Shown one piece after another: positions 51,341-59,425 of a stretch of DNA of 64,000 bases. The stretch is from JAGXFP01 sp039714535 (GTDB lineage Bacteria; Desulfobacterota; Desulfobulbia; Desulfobulbales; JAGXFP01). The translations under genes and the position numbers were made by a program. The stretch lies in assembly GCA_039714535.1 (NCBI GenBank), contig JBDLJC010000012.1:13755-77754 (forward strand), written 5' to 3'. The notes below the pieces were generated by a model. The model had not been told where the DNA came from. It did not search any database and saw only the letters and a program-made list of their open reading frames with translations. Numbering within the stretch: the first letter of the stretch is position 1; the number at the start of each line of letters is the position of its first letter.

Positions 51341-51643
51341 ATGAGAATTGTTGCCAAGAGCCGCTTGCGGAAATATTGGGAAAAACATGGGAATGAGAAG
51401 TCACAAGTCCCTTTAAATGAATGGTACCATTTTTGCTCGAAACAGAGCTGGTTAACACCACAAGATATAAAAAACACCTTCCGACATGCCTCCTTTATTG
51501 GCGATAACCGGGTGGTGTTTAATATAAAAGGCAATACATACCGGATCATTTGTGCGGTGGATTATCCAAGACAGGCGATGTTCGTTAAATTTGTTGGCAC
51601 CCATGCGGAGTATGATGCGATTGATGTTAAGGAGGTGGAATGA
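51341..51643 (+). CDS. higB: HigB-type mRNA interferase toxin
   Basis: 100 residues of the HigB toxin family (RelE superfamily). The C-terminal NKGNTYRIICAVDYPRQAMF pattern with the Arg/His-rich VKFVGTHAEYD end is typical, as is the N-terminal LRKYWEKHG. It would cut mRNA on the ribosome. Gene order is toxin before antitoxin, and the stop overlaps the next start by four bases. It has no visible ribosome site, in agreement with the leaderless promoter. Confidence 0.88.
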   Translation: MRIVAKSRLRKYWEKHGNEKSQVPLNEWYHFCSKQSWLTPQDIKNTFRHASFIGDNRVVFNIKGNTYRIICAVDYPRQAMFVKFVGTHAEYDAIDVKEVE

Positions 51644-51999
51644 TGACTACTATCAAACCAATTAAAGATGAGCAGACATACTTAAAGGCTTTGGCCCGCG
51701 TCGAGGCGCTTTGGGGAGCCCCAATTGACTCTCCGGAAGGAGATGAGCTTGAAGTCTTAATGACTCTAGTTGAAGTATATGAAGAAAAAAACTATCCTAT
51801 GCCTCCATCCGATCCGGTAGAAGCTATCCGTTTCAGAATGGAGCAGATGGATATCAAGCGCAAGGATCTTGAGAGTTATATCGGGTCTAAAAGCCGGGTT
51901 AGTGAAATATTGAACCGCAAAAGGTCTTTGTCAATGAATCAGGTTATCAAGTTGCATCGAGGCTTGGGAATCCCTTATGAATGTTTGCTTGGCGAATGA
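51640..51999 (+). CDS. higA: HigA-type antitoxin, HTH/XRE domain
   Basis: 119 residues. The C-terminal half (about 65-115, MEQMDIKRKDLESYIGSKSR then VSEILNRKRSLSMNQVIKLH) is a helix-turn-helix of the XRE/HigA family; the N-terminal part binds the toxin. It neutralises HigB and represses the promoter at 51306 (by family knowledge). It overlaps higB by ATGA. No gene follows for about 270 bases. Confidence 0.9.
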   Translation: MMTTIKPIKDEQTYLKALARVEALWGAPIDSPEGDELEVLMTLVEVYEEKNYPMPPSDPVEAIRFRMEQMDIKRKDLESYIGSKSRVSEILNRKRSLSMNQVIKLHRGLGIPYECLLGE

Positions 52000-52267
52000 G
52001 TTGAAATGGTCTCAGATCAACCGTCAGTGACACCAAAAGCCAAGGGCGGGTGACCCTCGCTTCAAATGGGGGTTTCAAAATCGACAGAATGACAATAAGT
52101 CAAGCCTAGTCGCAGTTGCGAGATGAGACAGGAATCTATAATGCTGTTTTTGACGGCAAAAAAGAAGGTTTCGGGTCTTTAAACGCCAGCTTTGAGATGT
52201 TATTTCTTTAATTTCAACTAGTTATCGTGCCCCGACCCCAAACCACCATAAGCATACTTGTATTTAG

Positions 52268-53251
52268 CTAAATGGCTTCTTCGAGTTGATCTTCGGAGTT
52301 TATGCGTGAAATTTCACGGAAAACTGCTTCCATAACTGTAGAACAGACACCATTTCCACAAAGCTTCACCTTGTTCCTGCGGTTGTTTCCAGACAGGGTA
52401 TGGCCATCTGCCCCCATTGCCTTAAGTAGTTCTGGGGGCTGGAGCATGCGGAGTCTGTACTCATCATTTTCGTATGTAACCAGACCAAACCGGTCAAGAG
52501 TGGTAATGGTCCTTAAGGGTACGTCCAGGGACTGCCATCCTCCGGCATAATCAGACCCATAATAGACAATGATAAAAGGCTTGCCATGACCTAAGACTTC
52601 AATGGCTTTTTCAGCCCTTTTAAGAGTTTTTTCCGCGCGGCTTTCTTTTATTAAAGGGTTGGTTTTCCAAATGCCAGACCAATCAATAATATCCCGGGCT
52701 GTTTTAGTACCCGCAACAAAGTTGTTTTCGAAATCGCTAAATTCAGGAGGTTTTCCTTCTTTATCACAAATCATAAAAAGACGTTTTCTGGCCTGGGGTG
52801 CGCCGAGTTCGGCTGCATTGAGTACAACTTCAGACACAGTATAGCCCTGTGACTCAAGGCTTGTGCGGAGTTCTTTGTGCCGCTCCCATTTTCGCATACG
52901 TGGAACATTCTCAACAATCACCCAACGAGGCTCGAAAGCCTTCACCCAAGGGAGTATGTTTATCGCAGTTTCCCTGCTTTTCTCACAGCCTTCTTTGGCT
53001 CCTCTGGCAATGGAATGTGAAGTACACTCAGGGGAGGTTAGTAGAACATCAGCGGAATATGTTTCTGCCAAAGAGACAGGATCCTGATCCTCGACAAGAC
53101 CGGTTATGACAGTGGCATCAGGAAAATTTTCTTTATATGTTTTTGTGGCAACTTCCCAGCCGTCAACAGCCAGAACAGGGTTGGCTTCGGCATTTACAGC
53201 GCCTCGGGCTCCAAGTCCTCCACCACAGTAAAGATCAATAAAATCAAGCAC
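52268..53251 (-). CDS. DNA (cytosine-5-)-methyltransferase
   Basis: 327 residues from GTG 53251 with GAGAGG upstream. It is a 5-cytosine methylase with motif I FIDLYCGGGLGARG, the catalytic Cys76 in motif IV (LLTSPECTSHS, where the usual PC is EC), motif VI VIVENVPRM, motif VIII APQARKRLFMIC, a recognition region about 170-270 and a C-terminal motif X. No restriction endonuclease is beside it; instead it is divergent from a Vsr gene. The methylated sequence cannot be read from sequence. Confidence 0.92.
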   Translation of the reverse strand: MLDFIDLYCGGGLGARGAVNAEANPVLAVDGWEVATKTYKENFPDATVITGLVEDQDPVSLAETYSADVLLTSPECTSHSIARGAKEGCEKSRETAINILPWVKAFEPRWVIVENVPRMRKWERHKELRTSLESQGYTVSEVVLNAAELGAPQARKRLFMICDKEGKPPEFSDFENNFVAGTKTARDIIDWSGIWKTNPLIKESRAEKTLKRAEKAIEVLGHGKPFIIVYYGSDYAGGWQSLDVPLRTITTLDRFGLVTYENDEYRLRMLQPPELLKAMGADGHTLSGNNRRNKVKLCGNGVCSTVMEAVFREISRINSEDQLEEAI

Positions 53252-53268
53252 TTTAACCTCTCATTAGC

Positions 53269-53286
53269 TAGGAACATTCGTTCCTA
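53269..53286. promoter_or_regulatory. Palindromic operator between dcm-like gene and vsr
   Basis: TAGGAAC-ATTC-GTTCCTA is a perfect 7-bp inverted repeat with a four-base spacer, placed 18 bases upstream of the methylase start and 91 bases before vsr. It is the right kind and place for an auto-regulator site controlling both genes. Confidence 0.6.
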
Positions 53287-53334
53287 CCAGGCTACTAGGT
53301 TCGGCTAAAAGATACAAGTCTATAAAATTATGAG

Positions 53335-53340
53335 TATAAT
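53335..53340 (+). promoter_or_regulatory. -10 element for vsr
   Basis: A perfect TATAAT lies 37 bases before the vsr ATG. No matching -35 is seen at 16-18 bases upstream, so activation or another feature may help. Confidence 0.45.
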
Positions 53341-53376
53341 AGTATTATCAATTCAAAAGGACTAAGGAGAGAAAGT

Positions 53377-53790
53377 ATGAGCGATGTACTGACTCCCAGT
53401 CAGAGAAGTTATTGTATGTCCCGTATTAAGGGGAAAAATACTGTGCCTGAATTGCGTCTGAGGAAAGCTCTGTGGAGTGCCGGATATCGGTACAGGATAA
53501 AAAATAGATTGCCAGGGAAACCTGATCTGGTGTTCGTCGGGGCAAAGGTTGCGGTTTTTGTGGACGGATGTTTCTGGCATGGTTGCCCTGTTCACGCGAC
53601 ACATCCAAAACTCAATGCTGACTTTTGGACAACCAAGTTGAAACGGAATATTTGCAGGGACAAGGAAGTAAACAAGGTGTTAACAAAAGAGGGTTGGGTT
53701 GTGGTCCGGGTTTGGGAGCATGAACTAAAAGATGACATAGCATCCGTGGTTCATCGGATATCGTTGACTTTGCAGAGGGGGATCAAATAA
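53377..53790 (+). CDS. vsr: Very-short-patch repair endonuclease Vsr
   Basis: 137 residues, full Vsr length. The nuclease core shows Asp50 in GKPDLVFVGAKVAVFVDGCF, then WHGCPVHATHPKLN with the zinc and active-site His/Cys residues, and an N-terminal SRIKGKNTVPELRLRKAL. Vsr nicks next to T:G mismatches made when 5-methylcytosine deaminates. It is divergent from the methylase and ends six bases from the end of the response-regulator gene. Confidence 0.93.
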   Translation: MSDVLTPSQRSYCMSRIKGKNTVPELRLRKALWSAGYRYRIKNRLPGKPDLVFVGAKVAVFVDGCFWHGCPVHATHPKLNADFWTTKLKRNICRDKEVNKVLTKEGWVVVRVWEHELKDDIASVVHRISLTLQRGIK

Positions 53791-53796
53791 TTTAAT

Positions 53797-54945
53797 TCAT
53801 TCTGCTTGACAGCTTTCTCCTTCCCCGACGGTATGTATACCAGCCAGATGGGAGGCAAGCTCTTTAACGTCAATATCAGGCTGGCCTACCCGTCCCATAT
53901 ATGAGGCGAAACGTTGAACAAGATTGGGGATGAATTGAGGCGCTAGACTGGCGAAACGATTTTTTTTCAAAACCTCTATTTCAGATGAAGACTGTGTCGA
54001 AATTTGTTTGAAATCGACCAGCCATGGTCCTCTGTCATCGCATGGCGGTATGAAATGGGAATTAGTTGCATGGGCCTGTGTGGCAAAGTCTCTTAACTCT
54101 TTTTCTGCTTTTTCTTTCTTTTTCTTAGAATCAGTCTGGGTTAGTTTTTCGATTAAATCAGCCCATTTTACTTTTTCTTCCACACATTTTGCCATCAATA
54201 TGTTTTCCGGGTAAGTATGCGCCATGTTGCATTGTGGGGTAAGTACCACTTGCATGGTGCCGTCAATCTCAAGTAAATCACCAGTGTGGATTCTTTCAGT
54301 CCTCAAAGGAGGCTTGAGATAGAATTCGTCCGGAAGAAAAAGAGGTGATTCTGTTTCAGAGAGAGTCAGGTATTCTGTCAGATGAGATACCACTTGGCGT
54401 GTAACCGCATTCTTGTGTGCTTCAGGGTTAAAAGCATCAAAATCTCTTGTCTGCCATCGTGGCCATAGTGACTTGTGAAAAAGTCGGCCTGTCTCCATTC
54501 TAATTTTTCTTTGGGTATGCTGGAGTGTTTCTATCAGGGGGGCAAATCCTGCCAGCCAGTCTAATGCTTTAGCCTGGTTCCCAACATCTTTCTCTAAAAC
54601 ATTTATCATGGAGTCTTTAACAAAATCTTCAGCTTCTTGTGGATATCCGCTTAAGACGACTGCCGGGATCGGAATTTCATTGATTATGGTTTGCAGAATT
54701 TTGTTTCCTCCCTCGGGAGAAGTGCCTTCGTCGTCGTCCTCAGGAAGACGTAAATCAATAATTCCGCAATCAATATGCTGGCTGTTTATTATCTTTAATG
54801 CCTTTTGGACTGTATCCGCTGTTACTGTAATAAATTCTATATTGTTTGGATTGTCGGAATTAAAATCATGAATGTCCCGCTCCCAGCTTTGGACCTGAAT
54901 GTCTTCGTCTTCCGCAATCAGAACTGTTATTTGCTGTTTACTCAT
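53797..54945 (-). CDS. Response-regulator-like protein with unrecognised C-terminal domain
   Basis: 382 residues. The N-terminal receiver domain (about 5-125) has the acidic AEDED cluster (12-15), phospho-acceptor Asp64 in GIIDLRLPED, Ser99 and Lys119 in VLEKD. The C-terminal 250 residues include a helical linker, the beta-rich GDLLEIDGTMQVVLTPQCNM segment (Cys and His nearby), a Lys/Glu-rich coiled coil, and a final Arg/Phe-rich helix. I recognise no DNA-binding output, so an enzymatic, RNA-, nucleotide- or protein-interaction effector is possible. The ATG overlaps the stop of the kinase gene (TAATG), so the two are coupled. Confidence 0.8.
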   Translation of the reverse strand: MSKQQITVLIAEDEDIQVQSWERDIHDFNSDNPNNIEFITVTADTVQKALKIINSQHIDCGIIDLRLPEDDDEGTSPEGGNKILQTIINEIPIPAVVLSGYPQEAEDFVKDSMINVLEKDVGNQAKALDWLAGFAPLIETLQHTQRKIRMETGRLFHKSLWPRWQTRDFDAFNPEAHKNAVTRQVVSHLTEYLTLSETESPLFLPDEFYLKPPLRTERIHTGDLLEIDGTMQVVLTPQCNMAHTYPENILMAKCVEEKVKWADLIEKLTQTDSKKKKEKAEKELRDFATQAHATNSHFIPPCDDRGPWLVDFKQISTQSSSEIEVLKKNRFASLAPQFIPNLVQRFASYMGRVGQPDIDVKELASHLAGIHTVGEGESCQAE

Positions 54946-57161
54946 TAATGTGCCTCCTGCAGAGGGATTTTGATTCTGAAAACTGCACCTGGGGAATTGC
55001 TGGCCAGCATGATGGTCCCACTACTCCTTCCAATGGCTTCCCTGGCTATGGAAAGACCAAGGCCTGTGCCATTTGTCTTCAATGAAAACCCAACGTCAAA
55101 CAGACTGTCTGCAAATTTTTCAGGGATGCCATGACCATTATCTTGAACGTCTAAAACGAGGTCATTTTTTTCTGTGTATATATGGACATGCAGTTCTGGA
55201 TCTTCCACGTTGTGATGGTCAAACCAGAATAACGAGTTGTCCACTAAATTGGTAAGTGCGGTGACAAGGTCATCTCGATGGCCATATGCCCTGGGTAGAT
55301 CTGATTCTGCCAAAACGGTTGTTTTGACATCAAGCTTTTTGATCGTGTCGGAAAAGAAATGGAACACGAGTTCCACCTGTTTTTTCACATCAAATTCGGA
55401 TGGTCTCCCTCTGCGGCGACCTGAGATTGGATCAAGCATCTTAAACAATATACGGAGTCTGTCTGCAGAACTATCCAGGCCATTCAGGATGCTGGGGATC
55501 TCCTCTCGTTTATAGTCAGCACTTTTCATGTCATCGCATAGTGTCGGCAGCCATTTGCTCAGGCGTCTTGTTTCTGTCTGGATAAATGAAACAGGCGTCC
55601 GGCCTTCGTGAAGCACTTCGCCAAGGATCAGACCGAGAGTGACTTTGGCCTGCAGTATGGCCTGTTTTTCCTCCAGAGCATCAAGTTGCTTGATGAGTTT
55701 CCCTGTTTCCCTTGCCACCTTTCTTTTTGCTTTTTCCTGTTCCTTTCCAGAGAGTTTGGAGGTAAATGCTTCTATCCATTCCAGTTTGGCGCTTTCGCGC
55801 GCATCTGTAAATGAGTCGGTTTTGGGACGGCTGATTCCGGATTTTTTCCTGAATTCATATCTAGCTGGTTCCACATAAGATGACAGTAACGTCAGGATCA
55901 GTCGTACCAGTCGGCGGTAGTTGTCGTTATCTTCAAGGCCTTCCCGGCTGCTACGTTCAATCAGGCCGGAATTATCTTCATTGTCAATTAGTATAAGACC
56001 GGCAATTTGATTGTGACCAATCTTAAGTGTAGGTTTCTGGACGCGGAGTTTGTCCAGTGTAAGCCAGTCCTGACTGTTGTCTCCATATGGCCTGATACGG
56101 AATTTGTCACGATATATGGCTACACCAGCTATGTCGTCCAATAACTTCCTTGCCTCACGTTTTGTTACATCCCCGAGGCCGGCCTTCTTGATGGTTTCCT
56201 GAATAGCGTCTCCCTCTCGGTCGAAGATAAACAGATGCACAAGAAGGTCACCACAGGGTGCCTCGTTAAAATCAGGTTTAATAGGGATTTCCAGGCTGAA
56301 TTCCTCTGGATCCTGATTGGCTCGGTTAATTTTCATACTTCCATTAAAATTACCCTCACTGTCAAAGGAGCCTTCTACTTCATAGTCACAAGCCTTGAGT
56401 AAGGGATATGGTCGAATAAGGTGTTTCTCGTCATCTTTGGTTTTATCCGGAAGTATGCCATTGACAATCTCTGCACCATCAAAACCGCAGTTATCGACAG
56501 TGATATTGGAGAGATCAAGGTATATGCGGAAGTCAGATTCTTCTTTTTCTTCAATCGGGGAGACCAGCCGGCGTAGTTCTCTGAGGAGGTCCTCCTGGGA
56601 TTTTTTTGCCCAGGTATTACGAAGATGCGTAATTGTCATCTGGGTGCCGGTTCGTTCTTTAGGCTGGAGGGTCTCGTAATTGAATTTAACCTCAGACAGA
56701 TAGGTCGCTTTATCAAAAAAATCCCAATCGACACCAAAAACACGGTATGTTTCCAGGCTTTTTGTGTCTGGAGCCTCTGCAGTGCTGGTCATTTCCAGGT
56801 ATCGCCCAAGTCTTGCGGTTGCAAACCGACCTATTCCTTTTGAGCCAAGAAGTTTTCGCCCACCTGGGCTGGTATCACGGTCAACTTTATCTGTTGTGGC
56901 TGGTTCCATCCATTTCGCTTCAATATCCGCAATTGTCATCCCGTGCCCGTCATCTTCTATTTCAATACGGCCATCGTTTTTATTTAGAGGTGGATGGAAA
57001 ATTATTTTAATAAAGGTTGCATCTGCATCATGGGCGTTTTTCACCAGTTCAATAATGGCTGCTTCCGGACCACTGATCAGGCGGTCTCCAATTGTCCGGA
57101 TTAGCCTTGCCCGTGGCTTGAATGAAAGACTGTTTGGCTCATCAGCAGGTGGTTTGTTCAT
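54945..57161 (-). CDS. Double-GHKL ATPase-histidine kinase
   Basis: 738 residues, soluble. Its N-terminal domain (about 15-200) is a MORC/Hsp90/MutL-like GHKL ATPase: N-box ELVKNAHDADA (Asn42), EDDGHGM (Asp71) and SKGIGRFATARLG. A middle beta-rich region (200-430) and a coiled coil (440-515) follow. Then there is a histidine-kinase DHp with His518 in EVLHEGRTPVSF and a second GHKL domain (about 620-735) with LTNLVDNSLFWF, DVQDNGHGIPE and GTGLGLSI. Two ATPase folds in one protein are rare. The neighbour is a receiver protein, so phosphotransfer from His518 to its Asp64 is the simplest model. Confidence 0.82.
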   Translation of the reverse strand: MNKPPADEPNSLSFKPRARLIRTIGDRLISGPEAAIIELVKNAHDADATFIKIIFHPPLNKNDGRIEIEDDGHGMTIADIEAKWMEPATTDKVDRDTSPGGRKLLGSKGIGRFATARLGRYLEMTSTAEAPDTKSLETYRVFGVDWDFFDKATYLSEVKFNYETLQPKERTGTQMTITHLRNTWAKKSQEDLLRELRRLVSPIEEKEESDFRIYLDLSNITVDNCGFDGAEIVNGILPDKTKDDEKHLIRPYPLLKACDYEVEGSFDSEGNFNGSMKINRANQDPEEFSLEIPIKPDFNEAPCGDLLVHLFIFDREGDAIQETIKKAGLGDVTKREARKLLDDIAGVAIYRDKFRIRPYGDNSQDWLTLDKLRVQKPTLKIGHNQIAGLILIDNEDNSGLIERSSREGLEDNDNYRRLVRLILTLLSSYVEPARYEFRKKSGISRPKTDSFTDARESAKLEWIEAFTSKLSGKEQEKAKRKVARETGKLIKQLDALEEKQAILQAKVTLGLILGEVLHEGRTPVSFIQTETRRLSKWLPTLCDDMKSADYKREEIPSILNGLDSSADRLRILFKMLDPISGRRRGRPSEFDVKKQVELVFHFFSDTIKKLDVKTTVLAESDLPRAYGHRDDLVTALTNLVDNSLFWFDHHNVEDPELHVHIYTEKNDLVLDVQDNGHGIPEKFADSLFDVGFSLKTNGTGLGLSIAREAIGRSSGTIMLASNSPGAVFRIKIPLQEAH

Positions 57162-57592
57162 GAAGGATTTCCCCTAAACTAAATAAATGGGTGATTGAAT
57201 TAGTAGGTTAGGTTAATGTTTAATCAAGTATAAACATTGTGTCAATCAATGAAGGGCAAAGAGTCAGGTCACCGCTGACTCTAGCTTGACGGAAAGGGAA
57301 CGGAATTGTTTCTTGCAGTAAGCAGCGGCCTGATCAGGCCGGAATGGTCGCTAGTTTTACCCGGAAATTATTATTGTAACCGGATGTAATATTGCCTAAA
57401 CCCCTCTTTAATATGTAATAGTTTAGTCCCTTCCCTACAGATCAACGCAGCAAGGTTCTATTTGCTATAATGAGTTGTTGAAAAGTGATTCTTGTGCAGT
57501 CTCTGTTGCGGGCTGGGGGTCAAATCTTTATCCTTGATTCTTACTTCCAGGGGGGAGCGGAGTGGGCCACCACCTTTAACTGGCAGCTGGAA
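57162..57592. other. Intergenic region upstream of the kinase gene
   Basis: No gene is credible. It includes an 8-bp hairpin AGAGTCAG/CTGACTCT (57260-57282), the promoter region of the kinase-receiver operon and the right copy of the island-flanking repeat (57509-57537). The promoter itself cannot be fixed. Confidence 0.5.
57509..57537 (-). repeat. Right copy of the 29-bp island-flanking repeat (inverted)
   Basis: On the minus strand this sequence reads TCAAGGATAAAGATTTGACC and then CAGCCCG, matching 51147-51175 with three mismatches in 29 bases. Because the two copies face each other, they bracket higBA and the methylase-Vsr-receiver-kinase block. Confidence 0.8.
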
Positions 57593-57871
57593 CTACGGCC
57601 AGCGTTTGGCATGATGAAGAAGGCGAAGTATCTGGACCGCGCCTTTTCTTATCCAGTAAACGGCAATAAACGGTGTCCCGGAGACAACAAGTTCCTTTGT
57701 ATCTGAGAGTCGTCCCGGTCTTCCCATGTTTGGATGATCTTGCAGGTACTTCACCGCCTCTTTTACTCTGGCGGCCATTCGCCTTGCGGCTTTGGGGTTT
57801 TCCTGGGCAATATATTCACCGGCGGCAACCAGGTCGCTAAGGGCGGGAGCGGTCCACTCCAATTTACGCAT
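57593..57871 (-). CDS. RelE/ParE-family toxin
   Basis: 92 residues, ParE-type fold: LEWTAPALSDLVAAGEYIAQ at the N-terminus, AARRMAARVKEAVKYLQDHPNMGRPGR in the middle and a C-terminal VYWIRKGAVQILRLLHHAKRWP. It may inhibit gyrase or cleave RNA. The start overlaps the stop of the upstream antitoxin gene by eight bases, so the two are translated together. Confidence 0.88.
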   Translation of the reverse strand: MRKLEWTAPALSDLVAAGEYIAQENPKAARRMAARVKEAVKYLQDHPNMGRPGRLSDTKELVVSGTPFIAVYWIRKGAVQILRLLHHAKRWP

Positions 57872-58109
57872 TCTTTCCCCAGGTATTAAGAATAGCTACC
57901 GCCTGCTCGTGACTCTTTATATCGCCATTTTCTGCGGCAGCAATACCTTCCTTGATCGCCTCAACATGCCATTCCTGGACATTGAGAAATTCCTCGATGG
58001 CCTGGGAGGCTAAAAAAGACTTTGAACGGTGGGTTGATTTGGACAAAGCAGCCAGCCGCTTGGCCACTTCCGACGATACCCGGGTGGAAACCAGAATTGT
58101 CTCACTCAT
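57864..58109 (-). CDS. Ribbon-helix-helix antitoxin (ParD/CopG-like)
   Basis: 81 residues from ATG 58109; a longer frame to 58244 crosses the operator and is rejected. SETILVSTRVSSEVAKRLAA is the ribbon-helix-helix DNA-binding motif (strand then helix), SKSFLASQAIEEFL the second helix, and the C-terminal part binds the ParE-like toxin. A perfect inverted repeat upstream (58139) is its likely operator. Confidence 0.88.
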   Translation of the reverse strand: MSETILVSTRVSSEVAKRLAALSKSTHRSKSFLASQAIEEFLNVQEWHVEAIKEGIAAAENGDIKSHEQAVAILNTWGKNA

Positions 58110-58138
58110 AGCAGCGCTTCTCCATAAAGTATACATTG

Positions 58139-58154
58139 TCATCAATTTTGATGA
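58139..58154. promoter_or_regulatory. Operator for the ParD-like repressor
   Basis: TCATCAA-TT-TTGATGA is a perfect 7-bp inverted repeat 30 bases before the antitoxin ATG. A TATACT -10-like element lies between it and the gene on the minus strand, so binding would block the promoter. Confidence 0.65.
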
Positions 58155-58294
58155 TACCACGAGTGGGCAAAAACAGAAAGGAGTGAAGTGAGCTGTGCGA
58201 AATGGAGGCAGGTTTGTTTTTTGATCCATCTTGCTTTTTATCAAGCGGTCTTTTAATGTTGTTTTTTTAACTGTACTCGCAGAGGTTGAAAGCG

Positions 58295-59287
58295 GTGGAT
58301 AATCAGGAATTAATGAATTTTTTCAGGGGCGCGGCGACCGAGATTGATGGGGCCATACGGGCTGATCTGGCATCGGTTGAGAGCAAGCTGCTCGGCGAAG
58401 TCCTGAACCACGGGATCTTTAATGGCGGCAAGAGAATCCGCCCCCAACTGACCTTGCTTTGCACCAGTCTGACTGGTGGTGAGTTGGGGCCAGATAAGGA
58501 ACAGGCCCTTAAACTGGCGATGGTCTTCGAGTATCTGCATGGGGCAAGTCTGCTCCATGACGATGTGATCGATCATGCCGACCTGCGGCGCGGCAAACCG
58601 ACGGCAAACGCGGTCTGGGGCATTTCCCCGGTTATTCTGGCCGGTGACTATCTGCTCAGTCGGGCCATGACCATGGCCGGGACGGTTGGCGGCAACGAGG
58701 CCATGGCCATTGTCGGTAGGGCCACCGAGGCCATGGTCGAAGCGGAGTTTCTCCAGATGCAGAGCGCTGCAGAGCGGAACGCATCCGAGGATAATTACTT
58801 TAAGGTTGTGGCCGGCAAGACCGGGGCCTTGATTGCCGCCGCTTGCGAGGCCGGGGTCTACCTGGCCGGTGGTAGCACGGAACAGCGGGCCGCCAGCAGA
58901 TTGTATGGTGAGAATATCGGTCTGGCCTTCCAGATAATCGATGATCTGCTCGATTATCAAGGAGACCCGGACAAGACCGGCAAGGTGGTCGGCAACGATC
59001 TGGTTGAGGGCAAGATGACCTTGCCGTTGATTCATGTTTTGCGAGAGGCTGGCCCGGAAGATTTACAGGTTATGGAAGCTATTCTGGTAGCCGATGCGGA
59101 GGAGAGGCGCCGCCGTTTTGCGGAGGCCTCTGCCCTGATTGAAAAATATGATGGTTTTGGCTATGGGTACCGCAAGGCACAGGAACTGGTTGAGGCCGGT
59201 TTGGCGGCCCTGGCCTGTTTTAAGGAAGGTCGGGAGCGCCAGATTCTGCAAGGGTTGGCCGGTTATGTTTTGAGCCGTGATAAATAA
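58295..59287 (+). CDS. Polyprenyl diphosphate synthase (octaprenyl-type)
   Basis: 330 residues. I place the start at GTG 58295, nine bases after AGAGG; a TTG at 58286 is too close to that site. The enzyme has the first Asp-rich motif LLHDDVIDHADLRRGK near 85-100, FLQMQ and KTGALIAAACE, and the second Asp-rich DDLLDYQGD near 210. It condenses isopentenyl diphosphate on an allylic primer to make the long isoprenoid tail of quinones. Chain length cannot be fixed by eye. Confidence 0.93.
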   Translation: MDNQELMNFFRGAATEIDGAIRADLASVESKLLGEVLNHGIFNGGKRIRPQLTLLCTSLTGGELGPDKEQALKLAMVFEYLHGASLLHDDVIDHADLRRGKPTANAVWGISPVILAGDYLLSRAMTMAGTVGGNEAMAIVGRATEAMVEAEFLQMQSAAERNASEDNYFKVVAGKTGALIAAACEAGVYLAGGSTEQRAASRLYGENIGLAFQIIDDLLDYQGDPDKTGKVVGNDLVEGKMTLPLIHVLREAGPEDLQVMEAILVADAEERRRRFAEASALIEKYDGFGYGYRKAQELVEAGLAALACFKEGRERQILQGLAGYVLSRDK

Positions 59288-59425
59288 AACTTGCTGGTCT
59301 CACTAGTGGCCAAAGGGGTATCGTAATCTGGGGGGGATCGTTTAGTAGCGGTGCCTGCAATGATTGGCAAACCTTATTAATGTTTAGCAACCACGAAGTT
59401 TTTCCCCGGCTAGAAATCTGATTGC

